This document shows, one piece after another, positions 1 to 10,988 of a stretch of 64,000 nt of DNA (the stretch's first letter is position 1; every line of letters begins with the position of its first letter). The position numbers and the translations under genes are program-made. The DNA comes from Dipteronia dyeriana. Taxonomy: Eukaryota; Streptophyta; Magnoliopsida; Sapindales; Sapindaceae. Location of the stretch: NCBI GenBank assembly GCA_032871835.1, contig CM065295.1, positions 87,537,819 to 87,601,818 on the forward strand. Reading direction: 5' to 3'. The notes under the pieces were generated by a model. The model ran no database searches, was not told the DNA's origin, and was given only the letters and a program-made list of their open reading frames with translations.

Positions 1-370
1 TAGTGGTTTTAGAAACAGGTTCAAATCGGGGGTTGTATGCAGATGTGATTTATTCTTCAAAAAATAGATTGTCACCAACACTGACCGGTTGATCAGTTTG
101 TGCAATATATCGTGTCAAGCACTCTCTATCATGCATGACGTCGAACCACCACGTCGTAACGGATCCGAATGGGTGTCGTTGTAGTTGTGTATGGGTTGTA
201 GTGTCTACCTGTCCATGTGCAGACATACATTTGAGCATATGTCTTCTTAAATGTCTAGTTCCCCTTCTACTTGTGGCATAATCATTATGACAAAACTTAC
301 ATTTAGCTCTGGATCTGGTCGTCCCGTCTGGGAGTGTCATTTGGACTAAATTGATACACTGTCAAACATC
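1..370 (-). pseudogene. hAT transposase, N-terminal BED zinc-finger part (partial, broken)
   Basis: The minus-strand frame from 340 down holds a BED-type zinc finger: C-x2-C (KCKFC), then a HLRRHMLKC histidine/cysteine end, as at the N-terminus of plant hAT transposases of the RICESLEEPER/DAYSLEEPER type. An acceptor-like TTTGACAG lies just upstream (about 362), so the ATG at 340 may be internal to an exon. A TAA at 50-52 interrupts the frame, which stays open past it to the window edge with hAT-like sequence (AYNPRF). The rest of the transposase lies outside the window. The stop makes this a probable pseudogene. Family call is from motif recognition only. Confidence 0.62.
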
Positions 371-569
371 TGATGTTAATCTTTTGGGATGTGATATTGG
401 TGTAACGGTGGAACCAGAAGGTCCCGCTTAAGTATGGATAAGCTACGAAATATCAAATTCATCGTTGAACATGTTCAAACCGTCCAGAAAATAAGGCTGC
501 AGGTTATGATCCATTTCCTGAAGTAAAAATATGAAAATTATAGTCATTAATAATGACATTAAAAATCAA

Positions 570-1430
570 TATTTAGTGTCAAAATAATTTTAAATTAATT
601 ACTACCCTTAACAATCTTAATTTACTAACAATAATTATTAAAATTAATGTGACACTTAAAAATATTAATATTAACTACTACGCTAAAAAATCATAATTTA
701 ATATAACAATTTTTTAAAATCACTAATACAAATTAAATCGATAAATTTTCTAACAACGAACATTAAATTAAATACTACACTTAAAAGTATTAATTTAGTA
801 AATAAATATATTAAAATTAACCATTACATTTAAAATTCATAATATACTAATACAAACTATTAAAATAAAGAACTACACTTAGAATTCATAATTTACTAAC
901 AAAAAATATTAAATTCACTAGTACAAATTAAGTTGATAAATCAAATAACAACAAATATTAAATTAAATACTACACTTACAAATCTTAATTTACTAATAAA
1001 ACATGTTAAAATTAACCATTACACTTAAAATTCATAATATACTAACACAAAATATTAAAATAAACAACTACACTTAAAATTCATAATTTACTAACAAAAA
1101 ATATTAAATTCACTAATACAAATTAAATTGATAAATTTACTAACAACAAATATTAAACTAAATACTACACTTATAAATCGTAATTCACTAACAAAACATA
1201 TTAAGATTAACCACTACACTTAAAATTCATAATATACTAAAACAAAATATTAAAATGTGTCAACTGCACTTAAAATTCATAATTAACTAACAAAAAAAAA
1301 CTTAATTACTACACTTAAAATTCATAATTTACTTATTAAAAAATAATAATTCAATAATACAAATTAAATTTCTAAATTTACTAACAACAAATATTAAAAT
1401 TAATACTGAACTTAAAAATCTTAATATACT
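570..1430. repeat. AT-rich tandem repeat, unit about 193 bp
   Basis: The motif aaatactacactt recurs at about 771, 966 and 1159, with a weaker copy near 1395, giving a unit of about 193 bp present about four times. Each unit holds shorter subrepeats built on ctacacttaaaattcataat. It lies inside the presumed hAT leader. Confidence 0.7.
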
Positions 1431-1902
1431 AAACAATAATATTTTAAAAAAAAACTAATTATGCACAAAAAATGATAAACCAACTAACTAAATAAAAATG
1501 TTATCATTTAATAACTAAAGTCTAAACATAAAATTATAAATTTACTAAAAAAAAATGTTTCAACAAAAGTAATAAGAAAATTGTACCTTTAAACTTTGGT
1601 GTGTTGGTGAAAAGTTTAAAAAATAAGATAGGAAATTGGTATTAAAATTTTTGTAGAGTGAGTAATAATGAAATTGAATGAAAAAGTGTAAAGAATTGGA
1701 GAATGTAGAGAAAGAGATTTGAGAGAAGGAGAGATGGAGATAATGATAGAGAGGGAGAGAGTGAATAGAAAATGAAATTAATGGAAGTATTTATGGAAAA
1801 ATTCGAATTGTGGGTCAAAATTAAAATTAGAAGACTTCAGGGGTTTTTTTTTTAATTTTTGAAGCCTCAAACAACTAGAATTCAAATTTCAGTCGTTGAA
1901 GG

Positions 1903-1904
<2 letters not shown>

Positions 1905-1943
<39 letters not shown>
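1905..1943. repeat. (AT)n microsatellite
   Basis: Uninterrupted AT dinucleotides, about 19 units, directly beside the GC-rich hAT subterminal block. Confidence 0.95.
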
Positions 1944-1946
<3 letters not shown>

Positions 1947-2170
1947 AATCGAATTGGCAGACCGATGTGCCTTTCCAGGGGCCTAGCAAGCCGCCTACGC
2001 ATGCCGTGGCGGGCCAGCCCGTCAGATCTGGCCCCTGAGGCCCTGCACGCGGTCTGTCTCGTTCTGGGCTTGGCCTGGGCTGCCTCCTACATGCACGGTC
2101 TGTTTTCCTTCGCGGGCCAGACGAACCGGCCTGTTTCGGTCCGGTCCGGTCCATATTTACACCATTACTA

Positions 2171-2494
2171 CCAACCAATGTAAATGTCCACATGGAAATC
2201 TAATCCCACAAATCAAGTTGTGATAAGTTGGTAAGGAAGAGATTTAACTTGGTAAAATGACTAAGCATGTTTAACCTTGCCACCTGATAACATGATGAAC
2301 ACTCAATCTAACATAAATATCCGAGTATTTGGGGTGATGCTCTATCCTAAAAGGGATGAGTAAAAGTGAACTCAATATATATATATATGCTAAATAGTTG
2401 ATTGCTTGTTTATTTTATCTTTGATTCCCTGTATGTTTTTAGAATTACTGTATATTGTCTTTTGCTTATTATTTTATATCATCTTGTGCTGTTT
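2171..2494. other. Spacer before the PBS-like site
   Basis: No gene is seen. It could be the leader or terminal repeat of the element that carries the PBS-like site at 2495, but no second copy is present in the window to prove this. Confidence 0.3.
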
Positions 2495-2506
2495 AGGTAT
2501 CAGAGC
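2495..2506 (+). other. Initiator-Met tRNA primer-binding-like site
   Basis: AGGTATCAGAGC matches the plant initiator-Met tRNA primer site TGGTATCAGAGC at 11 of 12 positions. This site is used both by LTR retrotransposons and by plant pararetroviruses. A movement-protein-like frame starts about 160 bp downstream, on the same strand. Confidence 0.5.
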
Positions 2507-2666
2507 CTTAAGGCTTGTTGATGACAATAGTAGTGACTATCTCTAGGTGCAAAAGTCAGTATGTCTATAGGGTATTTGCCACATGCTATGAGAGCTATAG
2601 ACTGTTGGCTCGTCTTACCAGACTGTGAGTACAAACCTAGGATCTTTACTATTTATTTTCTTCACC

Positions 2667-3375
2667 ATGTCTGTAAGTAGTTATAGACCTAATATAGAGC
2701 CTGATGACATGAGTAGTGTACTGGATAATCTGTGGCTAATTTTGAGACTAATTGGGATGACAAATATTTGACTAACTGACAGTTGCCTAATATTCAACAA
2801 AACAGTATTTATAAGAAAAAACTTTTAGACTTCAGAACCCTTTTGAGTCAAAAGACCAAAGAAATCAATGTGAAATTTCAAAACAATACTTTCACGACAA
2901 ATCTTTTAAACAAAAACAGTTTGAACCACTACAACAAAATTGGTTTTAATGACCTACACATTGGAAGCGTCCAAGTAGGTATAAAAATTCTTTCAAAAAT
3001 TGGTTTAAACAGTTCTTTATTAATTGTTTTAAGAGACAAAAGAATTACTAATTACAAATAATCTATATTGGGAATGGCTGAAACCTCCCTGACATATGGA
3101 CCTATTTACTTCCAGTGTTACCCAAAATTTACTATAGCCTTAAACACTGATGAACACAAAGAAAAGTGTCTAGTCATAGACATCCAGACTCACAATTACC
3201 AATTCTTTGAAAAATCCAATCCATATAAACTTGTTTATAGAGTCTATTATCGTGTTTTAACTTCTGGACTAATCATCAGCTACATACCTCCATCTGTACC
3301 AGCTGGCCAAACTATATGCTTTAATGCATCTCCCTCTGTAAACGTCCTAGTTCCTGTTCCAGTCAGATGGGAAAT
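2667..3375 (+). pseudogene. Movement-protein-like relic (30K superfamily), pararetrovirus-type
   Basis: An ATG at 2667 opens a short frame; a frame change near 2760-2780 leads into a second frame open from 2783 to 3412 except for a TAA at 3059-3061. The second frame has the layout of the 30K movement-protein family seen in Caulimoviridae: a LHIG-x-VQVGI strand, a short L-x-D-x-R loop, then alternating beta strands and a PYKLVYR-like segment. The coding match stops near 3370, where a repeat shared with 5878 begins. With the upstream primer-like site this suggests an old endogenous pararetrovirus piece, though an LTR element with such a domain is possible. It is broken by at least one frameshift and one stop. 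Confidence 0.5.
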
Positions 3376-3527
3376 ATGTTACATGATTAACTATGAAATA
3401 TTACATAGCTAACTATTATGAAGCGTTCATTAGACACTTAAATGTTCTGACAACTTTTAAATTGATTTTGAAAACCACTGACATAATTTAAATAACATCA
3501 AAACCCATGAAATATATATATATATAT
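3370..3527. repeat. Duplicated segment, copy 1 left half
   Basis: It matches 5878-6033 at most positions (tgttacatgattaactatg through aacatcaaaacccatgaaat). In copy 1 the match is interrupted by about 1.64 kb of other sequence and resumes at 5169. Confidence 0.85.
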
Positions 3528-5168
3528 GAGGAAATACCCCTTTTTAGTCAAAAAATAAAGTGATTTATTGTTTTTACCCAACATTAGTATTTTTTTTTGT
3601 TTTTACCCAATAATTGACTATAAAGACCCAAATGCCCCTCATTATTTTCTTTACATCTTCTCTCTCCTTTGGTCAGAATCATTTTCTTTCTTTATTCTCG
3701 CTTTCCTTCTTTCTCTATTCTCTCTCTTCTTTCTTTCTCTCTTTCTCTCACGCCTCTCTCCACCACAATTTTTTTTTTACAACCAGATCTCCTCTCAAGA
3801 TCGGCTCTCTCATGCCTCTCTCCTCTTTAATCTAAACTTATTTTTTTGTTCCTCTTCTCTCTCTTTTGGTTTGCAAATATGGGTTGTGAATATCAAATTC
3901 GAATTTGAGTGTTAGATGTTGATTTTAATAGTGTCTATGGTTGTGTTTAAGTTTGGGTATTTTTGTTTAATTTTTTCATAAGATTTCGTTTTGTTTGAAA
4001 ATAGTTCTAGATCTTAAAATTTTCTAGGTTTTTTTTTAAAAAACTTTTCAGAATATGTTTTGAGTGTTAGATGTTGATTTTAAGGGTGATTGTAGTTGTG
4101 TTTAAGTTTGAGTATTGTTTTTTTTTTCAATTTTCGTTATGTTAAAAAAAAAATCCAGACCTTACAATTTTATAGGGTTTTTTTTTTTGATTTTTTTTTC
4201 TTCATATTATGTTTATTAATTTGTTTCCTATATTTGATCTTGTTTAAAGAAAAATTTCAGGTTTTTTAAAATTTGAAATTTTTCCATATTATGTTTGTTA
4301 AAATTTTGTCCATGTTTGATTTTGTTTAAAGAAAAATTCCAGGTTCTTCTAATTTTGAAAACAATTCAGATTATGTTTATTACTTTTTTTAAAAAAGATT
4401 ATGTTTTCTTAAAAAAAAAAATCCAGATTTTGTTCCATTCAAACAAAAGTTCCTTTCTAAAAAAATAACATTTACTATAAAACTATTGCTTCGAGGTTTT
4501 TTTTTTTGTGAGGAAATCTGAAAAATTTCCAAATCTATTCAAATCTGGAAATTTTTCAAGATTTCTTTAAACACAACAGATCACCTATTAAATACACCTG
4601 GCCGCCAATTAAACACACCACGATAACCTAATTAAACATATCGACTAACTAAACACACAATGCGTAACTCAATTAAACACATCACGACAACCCAATTAAA
4701 CACATCATGGCAGATTAATTAAACACATCATGGTAACTCAATTAAACACACCAAGACAGATTAATTAAATACACCAAGACAGATTAATTAAACACACCAT
4801 AGTAACTCAATTAAACACACAAGGGCAACTCAATTAAACACATCATGACAGACCAATTAAACACACTAGGACAACTCAATTAAACACTCCATGAAAAAAC
4901 AATTAAACACATCAGGGCAACACCAAATTAAACACACCAAGCCTAACACAATTAAACACACCCGGGGAGAAGAAAAAGAATACTAGAGGTTTGGGAAGAA
5001 GAAGAAAAAGAAAAAAATATAGAGAAACAAGTTGTTTTTAAAGGAAAAAGAAAATAGAGAATTTGTTATATAATAAAGAAGGGCAATTTTGTCCAAATAG
5101 TGGATATTTTGGTAGAAAAACTAAAAATGTTAATCTTAGGTAAAAACAATAAACCCACTAATTTTATG
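3528..5168. mobile_element. Non-autonomous inverted-repeat transposon, about 1.64 kb
   Basis: It interrupts a duplicated segment whose uninterrupted copy lies at 5878-6250. Its ends are imperfect inverted repeats of about 100 bp: both carry tttattgtttttacc near the tip and a run ending in tgccc(c/t)tc about 90 bp in. The left end has about 20 bp with no counterpart on the right, so exact tips and target duplication are uncertain. Inside are a CT-rich stretch (3640-3850), two local tandem duplications (3900-4150 and 4195-4350) and a minisatellite (4575-4960). No transposase is seen. Long inverted repeats suggest a Mutator-like origin, but this is inference. ORFs at 3568-3915 are CT-tract artefacts. 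Confidence 0.65.
4575..4960. repeat. Minisatellite, about 24-bp unit, about 16 copies
   Basis: Degenerate units built on caattaaacacatcatgrca repeat about 16 times at 22-26 bp spacing, inside the inverted-repeat element. Confidence 0.85.
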
Positions 5169-5390
5169 GTTAGCTATTTAAAACATTAAAAATTCACCGT
5201 ATAGTGATCGGAAGGGAGAAAAAAGGATTTTGGAGAGAGAAAAGAAAGAAGGAGATGGAAAAAAACTCCAAAGGCATTTTTGCCACTTTTAGGTTGGTTT
5301 TGAATAGTTTTTAAAAGTTTTGATTGAATACGGTCCTATTTTAAAAACAAGGTTAAAAGTAATTTTTTGTTGTTGAACAAAGGATCTTGA
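5169..5390. repeat. Duplicated segment, copy 1 right half
   Basis: It matches 6046-6250 (gttagctatttaaaacatta through gaatacggtyytatttaaaa). It continues the match begun at 3370. Confidence 0.85.
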
Positions 5391-5451
5391 ATTTATATCA
5401 TATTGGTTGCACAACAAATTTTTGTATACAATAAAAGCATTTTATTAGGGA

Positions 5452-5671
5452 ATTTACTAGATTAGAGTTTATTATACACCTCCCTTTCTCACATAGTGGT
5501 TAGGGGTTCGAGTCCTACAATACACATTTTACAAGTATATGTGGAGAGTTTTCTCCCTGTTTATGGGAGCAGCCCTTTCCTTGATAGTGTGAGTAGTATT
5601 CCAGACCATTCTTGTAGAAAGTTCGATTAATCTTACCGGGTCGTGTCAGAAGTCGTATTAAAAAAAAAACT
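5452..5671 (+). mobile_element. tRNA-type SINE-like element, copy 1
   Basis: It holds an RNA polymerase III B-box-like ggttcgagtcc at about 5507-5518 near its 5' end and finishes in an A-run (about 5660-5670). It shares agtggttaggggttcgagtc and the following sequence with the inverted copy at 25921-26192. No clear A box or full cloverleaf is seen, so this is not a tRNA gene. Confidence 0.55.
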
Positions 5672-5877
5672 ATATCTATATAAATTTCAATGTCAATATT
5701 GTGAGGTTTTTTTTAACCAAATGAAACTCATCAAATTCGGTAAAATTTCTTTTGTAATCTTGTTAGTAAAAAACTATGTTGCCCTTGATGAACTATATGT
5801 CATATATGTTACATGATGAACTGAAAACAAATTATATGACAAGCTATCGAGTAGTGTTCATAGAGACTTAGAAATTG

Positions 5878-6250
5878 AATAAATATGTTACATGATTAAC
5901 TATGAAATATTACATAGCTAATTATTATGAAACGTCCAACAGAAACTTAAATTTCTGAAAACTTTTAAATTGATTTTGAAAACCACTGACATAATTTAAA
6001 TAACATCAAAACCCATGAAATATATATATATACAAACAGTTGTTAGCTATTTAAAACATTAAAAAATCACCGTACGATGATTGGAAGGGAGTAAAAAGGA
6101 TTTTGGAGAGAGAAAATAAAGAAAGAGAAGTAAAAAAAACTCTAAAGGCATTTTCGCCACTTTTAGGTTGGTTCTAAGTAGTTTTTGAAAGTTTTGATTG
6201 AATACGGTTTTATTTAAAAAACAATGTTAAAAGTAAATTTTGATTTAAAA
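5878..6250. repeat. Duplicated segment, copy 2 (uninterrupted)
   Basis: It contains in one piece the sequences that flank the insertion at 3528-5168, so it acts as an in-window empty site. Confidence 0.85.
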
Positions 6251-7500
6251 ATTAAGTTAGATTTGTCTATTTCGTCGGTTTAAAAAGATAGCATTGAACT
6301 TTCCAACTCTAATGGATTTGTTAAAAATAGGCTAAAGTTTTCAAACACAAGCAAATTAATTTATTTCTAGTTATGTCAATCCTTTCATCATAGTAATGTT
6401 GCAGGCCGATACTATTTTTGGTATATATATATATAAATTCACAACTCTAATCTCAAGAAAACACAAAGGCGTTACATTTATGAACTGAGCACAACACAGT
6501 ATACAAAACAACACCCAGAGAATTGAATTTCACAAGTATTATACATATAGTATGACCCAAAGAAGTTGTAATTAGTACTTGGATGGGAAGAAACCATGTA
6601 TAGAAAGGGACCTACACTACGTTACAGCTCTCTCTGTATAGAAATCTTCCATATAATAATGTTAGTCAGACAGCCAGGGAGTCAATTCCATTAAATCTGT
6701 ACTATTAATATACAATAACATATTGTCATATAGACTAGAGAAGTAGAAAGAGATCAGTTGGATGGAAACCAGCCTTGCAAGGCAAGCCACCCATTGCTTT
6801 CTCTTTACGTTTTCATGGGGTTGCTGATCTCATGTTTAATTTCCTCTGCCTTACCTGCTTCCATTTTGTATCTATTGGAAAAACTTGAAGCACTACTATC
6901 CATCTGATTGCGATCGGACCACCCCTCCTTTCTCTTGTCACTATCTAAATTCCACACAATCCCTTCCGTCATCACTCATCCCCATGGAATATTCTTCAAA
7001 AGTCTTTCATTAAACAATTATTATTATCTCTTCATAATCAAACGGGTCAACGTTATTCCCTCCATCACGATTTTGTTTCTAAACAAACTGTTTCTTTAAT
7101 TGGTGTTTTTATCTAAATAAAGCACAATAATACATGCATGTTTTTGGAAAACATTTTTTTTTATATATATATATATATAATGAAATGGAACAGTGATCGA
7201 GTCGTGCTACATGACTGTGCTCTACTTAAAACGGCATGCTTTCACATCACATGCTAGCTGCGGCTTGGCTTTGACCAAGGCCTGATTTTTTTTTTTTCAA
7301 ATGTGTTAAAAATTCCATCGTTAGTAACCTTAATTGACGGCCGAGATTGTTTGACCAGGCAATTTATTGAGATACTAAAATTCTTTTATAGCGTTAAAAG
7401 TGGAGCAAACATGTAGTATTGTTTACATAAAATTACCAGACATGAGACATGTCCCAATTCAAATAAAATCGAACTAAGATTTTCCATAAATTTGTAATTT
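6251..7500. other. Intergenic, no gene recognised
   Basis: AT-rich with short AT tracts. No coding signal, terminal repeats or RNA gene was recognised. The ORF at 6908-7099 has no recognisable features. Confidence 0.6.
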
Positions 7501-7665
7501 GATTGGATTAATTTAATTAATCAATCATGTTTTATCACGTCAAGAGGAAAACATGCTTCGAGTGTCTCACGGAGAAATCAGCGGCGCGCTGTATAACAAT
7601 ACAAATCTCGACCCTGCAGACCAGGTTCCAGTATTCCACATCCACATGTGAATACACCTTTCAAA

Positions 7666-7677
7666 TTTGGCGCCAAA
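7666..7677. promoter_or_regulatory. Palindromic E2F-type site
   Basis: TTTGGCGCCAAA is a perfect 12-bp palindrome and fits the E2F/DP consensus (TTTSSCGC) on both strands. It lies in the GC-richer island upstream of the TATA-like motif at 8078. Confidence 0.5.
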
Positions 7678-7983
7678 AGTCACAACGGTCAAAAAAGCAA
7701 AGCCGACCTCCAAAAAACGCGGGATTTCCAAAAATTGAAAAAAAGAAGAGAAAGGTTTTGCAGGGTGGGACCACATGACCAAGGGCTGAGCTGTCTTCCA
7801 CGTGTCACCCACTACACGCCCCTTCGTCTTTCTTAAAAGCCGCTGCATTTACTTCTCGAATAATTCGCACACCAAAGTGTAATCTCCACGTCAAAAACAC
7901 ATGGACCCCACCTTCATCTTTCCTTCTTTACTCCGTTAATCGATGTGGATACATCCCGTGCTGACATGGCCCCACCGCCGACT

Positions 7984-8019
7984 GATTTGGCGGGAGAATC
8001 ACCGCGTTCCCGCCAAATC
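7984..8019. promoter_or_regulatory. Inverted pair of E2F-type sites
   Basis: Two perfect 12-bp arms, gatttggcggga (7984-7995) and tcccgccaaatc (8008-8019), face each other across 12 bp. Each contains TTTGGCGGGA, a strong plant E2F consensus. They end about 58 bp upstream of TATATATAA. Confidence 0.6.
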
Positions 8020-8077
8020 ATGACGACTTTTTTCACCAACTTGATCGGAGCGGTGCGTTTAAAATAAAATAATTAAT

Positions 8078-8086
8078 TATATATAA
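8078..8086 (+). promoter_or_regulatory. TATA-like motif of an orphan promoter
   Basis: TATATATAA sits about 58 bp downstream of the inverted E2F pair and just before a GA-rich leader-like run (about 8097-8112). No ORF follows on the plus strand: the first ATG (8125) is closed after seven codons. Confidence 0.4.
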
Positions 8087-8099
8087 TTAAAAACACAGA

Positions 8100-8600
8100 A
8101 AGAGAGAGAAACCCAACCGCTAAAATGATGGGCGTTAGTTTCAGTTAATGAGACGCACGTTGCGGAGAGTTTAATGCACTGTCCGCCGCGTGGCGCGATC
8201 GTGAACCATCGGGGCAAAGATTTATTTATTTTAAGCGACGCGTGAAACGTAGAGGCGGCGCGTGGTTATGACACGTAGGAGTCGGTGGGCAGAGACAATG
8301 GGTAAGTGCAAACCCATAAAAACCTTAACCAACCAGCGAACGTGTTTTCTGACAGGCCTGCACGTGATCGTCAGACAAAGGGACCCACAGTGTTGAGACA
8401 GTGTTTTATGACAGTATTTCGTTGACATAAGCATAAGCTTTGAGTTGTGAGCTCTAAACGTGTCCAACAACTGTTAACAATTCAAATGAATTTCACTGTT
8501 CCAGAAACGACATAATAAGTCCGAGAGCGTGCCTCCACGACTACGTCTATCTACCAGTCTATGTCATGCGCGCTGCATTTAAAAGAGACCAATTAAATGA
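8100..8600. other. GC-richer stretch without a gene
   Basis: The sequence holds several CGCG-type motifs (gcgacgcgtg, ggcggcgcgtgg, gccgcgtggcgcg). No long frame exists on the plus strand; the minus-strand ORF 8231-8470 has no recognisable family. It may be a noncoding transcript, a first exon whose gene is lost, or distal regulatory DNA of the gene at 11231. Confidence 0.4.
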
Positions 8601-10550
8601 AACCACGTGAGGTTCCCTTCTTTCTTTTTAAATGACTAATATACCCTTCAAACTATTTATTTGACGGATCTATCCTTATCTTATTTTTCTTTTACTTTTC
8701 ATAATTTAATAATATTTAAACAAAATAAAGAATACATAATCGAGATTTAATCAATTTTTTTTTTTGGTTTATATCATGCGGTTTTTGAGTGAGAAGGATC
8801 CACCGTACGGTGTAATCAGTCCTATCCACACTCTGACTAATCCGGACTCGTGTCGGATCGGTTCACGAAAAAGTAAAGTGCTCTCAATATGTGTAACACC
8901 GTTCATATAGAGGGTAGAACCCATGACCTTACTTAAAATATGAGAGTGTCAAACCACTCACGCCAGTACATGATTGGTTTTTAATCATTATTTTTTCTTT
9001 CATATATCTTGCTGTTTTAATTAAACTTGAAAAAAGTCTATGAAAATAAGAATGAATGCGAGAATCATAATCCTTATTTGACGTAAGGGGTTTTATTGTG
9101 ATCCTTGGAATTAAATAAGTAAATAATTGATTCGGTTAAAATATAAGGTCCTTTAAAAAAAAAAAACTGTTGAAATATCACCAATATTTTCATAATATTA
9201 GTTATTACAGTTTTTTTATATTGATCCCCAAACTATATAAAATATCAGCGGTAGTGCGGTATTGCTCGACTATAACTTAAATATTAATCACGAAATTGTC
9301 AATTTTATGTTTACCTTCATTATTCTGTCTAAAAAAGGCTTAAATTTATTACTTTTCAAGGCCTAAATATATAGTTTTGATATAGTATGGTGCGTTTTTT
9401 TTACGTGGGATTTGAGTGATCCTATATTTGTGGTCTACATGGGACTGGATTTCTCCTATTCCTTGTAGACCAAATATCTCAGTGTGGCGGAGCTCACCGC
9501 AACACATAGACAACTTTTGTTTGAACTATTTTTTTAAAGATTAAATTATATATAATATGGGTAACGTTATACAATCTAAATAATTGATCCAAATGATGTG
9601 GTAAATGACTTATCATCACCATATATAATTTGAGATGATATGATTAATGAAAAATCATTTAGACTAAAATTTATAATGAATTTTGAATTGTTTAACATCA
9701 AAAACTAATTTAATATTTTTTTAATATTAATATATTTTATTCTCACATTTAAAATAACTATTTTTTAATATAAATTAAAAAATACATATTATTTTTTTCG
9801 AATTATTTTTATTTATTTGTAAAAAGAATTTAAATAATTTTGTAATCAAATTTAATTTAAAATAATTTTACTTTATCTTTTCTTTGAATTTACTTAAAAA
9901 ATAATTTAATATAATTTTATACCAACCTTTCATAAAAAATAATTATTTTCAATTATTTTTTTATTAAATTCTATGATATAACAAAACACAAGACAATGCA
10001 ATATTATTTTAGTTCAATCCATATTGTACAAAATATATGTTTTATTCAATTTAACACAGTAACCTTACTCTTTTATGTTATTTTATAATCTTAATATTTG
10101 AGTATCATTCTACAATTCTGAAATTATTTTAATATTTTATAAAATAAAATAAAAATTATCTTACAACATCACCACCCTACAATATTTTTGAATATTACAA
10201 ACATTGTACATCCAAATTCATTTGTAACAAGTGTTAATTTAAACTTGGTTGTTAGGAACTAGGATGATAAATGTAAGCGGAAGAACCACGCACTCTGATT
10301 TCTAGATGTTTAAAGCGGAATATTCTTATGATCTCAATTACAGTAAGTTTATCTAACGTTTGAGATCGAATCTTAAATAATTAAATTTCACAACTTGTAC
10401 ATAAACACACAAAAAGAAAAGAAAAAGAAGCTACTGATCCGATATTTTAGTAGAATCTTGGATGAAAAGACTAATATAACCTTGGAAGTGGACAATTCAA
10501 GAAACATCTGGAGGGCACAACGAGAAATAATTAAAAAAGAGAGTAAAAGA
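8601..10550. other. AT-rich intergenic with repeat remnants
   Basis: Two short moderately GC-rich pieces (about 8775-8990 and 9395-9515) resemble dispersed SINE-type plant repeats: the first ends with gtcaaaccactcacgccagt, the second holds a self-complementary ggtctacatggg/ccttgtagacc arm pair. The rest is low-complexity AT-rich DNA with no gene seen. Confidence 0.35.
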
Positions 10551-10576
10551 CCGAGAGCCGATTCGAGCGGCGTTGT

Positions 10577-10797
10577 CACGTGTGGACGTCATAATTCGGG
10601 TCGGCAAAATCAGGACTTAATTAAGAAGCGAAATGGGACCCATTCTTTGCCACGTGGAGCAACCCTTGCCGTTCATCAAGCATCTCCAAAACTACCAATA
10701 TGGAGTCGAAAGCACGCAAAGTTCACTTCAGTTAAATACGTGGCAGCCGAGGTGGACATCGAAACCTAACAGTGGTCGAGTATCGATAGACACGTGG
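10577..10797 (+). promoter_or_regulatory. Cluster of four ACGT-core (G-box/ABRE-type) motifs
   Basis: CACGTG occurs at 10577-10582, CACGTGG at 10651-10657, TACGTGGC at 10737-10744 and CACGTGG at 10791-10797. They lie about 180-400 bp upstream of the TATA box of the ACR8-like gene. Such clusters are typical of ABA- or light-responsive promoters; the response of this gene is inferred. Confidence 0.6.
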
Positions 10798-10978
10798 CTT
10801 TGTTGTGGGTTGACCGTAGAGTTTGTTTAGTACGGGCAGCTCGGGCACTCACAGAGTCACTAGTCACACCCGCATGTGATCTCCATGCTCTCTCTTTGCG
10901 TATAGGCGTGGTTTCGATGTTATAAATAAACAAAAAATAAAAAGTAATAATAAAAAAATAAAAATAAATATTGTAAAA

Positions 10979-10988
10979 TATATATAAG
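10979..10988 (+). promoter_or_regulatory. TATA box of the ACR8-like gene
   Basis: TATATATAAG lies about 240 bp before the start codon. The predicted leader (about 11012-11230) is GA-rich (11042-11070) and contains no upstream ATG. Confidence 0.65.

Larger units (their letters stand above)
371..2170 (-). mobile_element. 5' noncoding part of the same hAT element, with internal repeats
   Basis: No gene is seen. Reading on the minus strand, a GC-rich subterminal block (about 1950-2165) with repeated ggtccggtcc-type motifs precedes the transposase, and the likely element end is near 2170 (reverse complement begins tagtaatggtgtaaatatgg). Between lie an (AT)n tract (1905-1943), a GA-rich stretch (1640-1770) and an AT-rich repeat region (about 570-1430). 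Such a GC-rich subterminal block followed by a long AT-rich leader is usual in plant hAT elements. The other end is outside the window, so terminal repeats and target duplication cannot be checked here. Confidence 0.45.

Noticed and set aside
3568..3915. 115-aa ORF rich in Phe/Leu/Ser
   Set aside because: Frame by chance through a CT-rich tract inside a transposon.
5500..5530. Possible tRNA gene from a GGTTCGAGTCC core
   Set aside because: No acceptor stem pairing or A box at the right distance; the sequence recurs in a tailed repeat, so SINE-like is better.
7527..7848. Overlapping ORFs of 62-93 aa on both strands
   Set aside because: No motif, no shared codon pattern; they lie in the promoter-like island.
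8231..8470. 79-aa minus-strand ORF
   Set aside because: No recognisable family or splice context.
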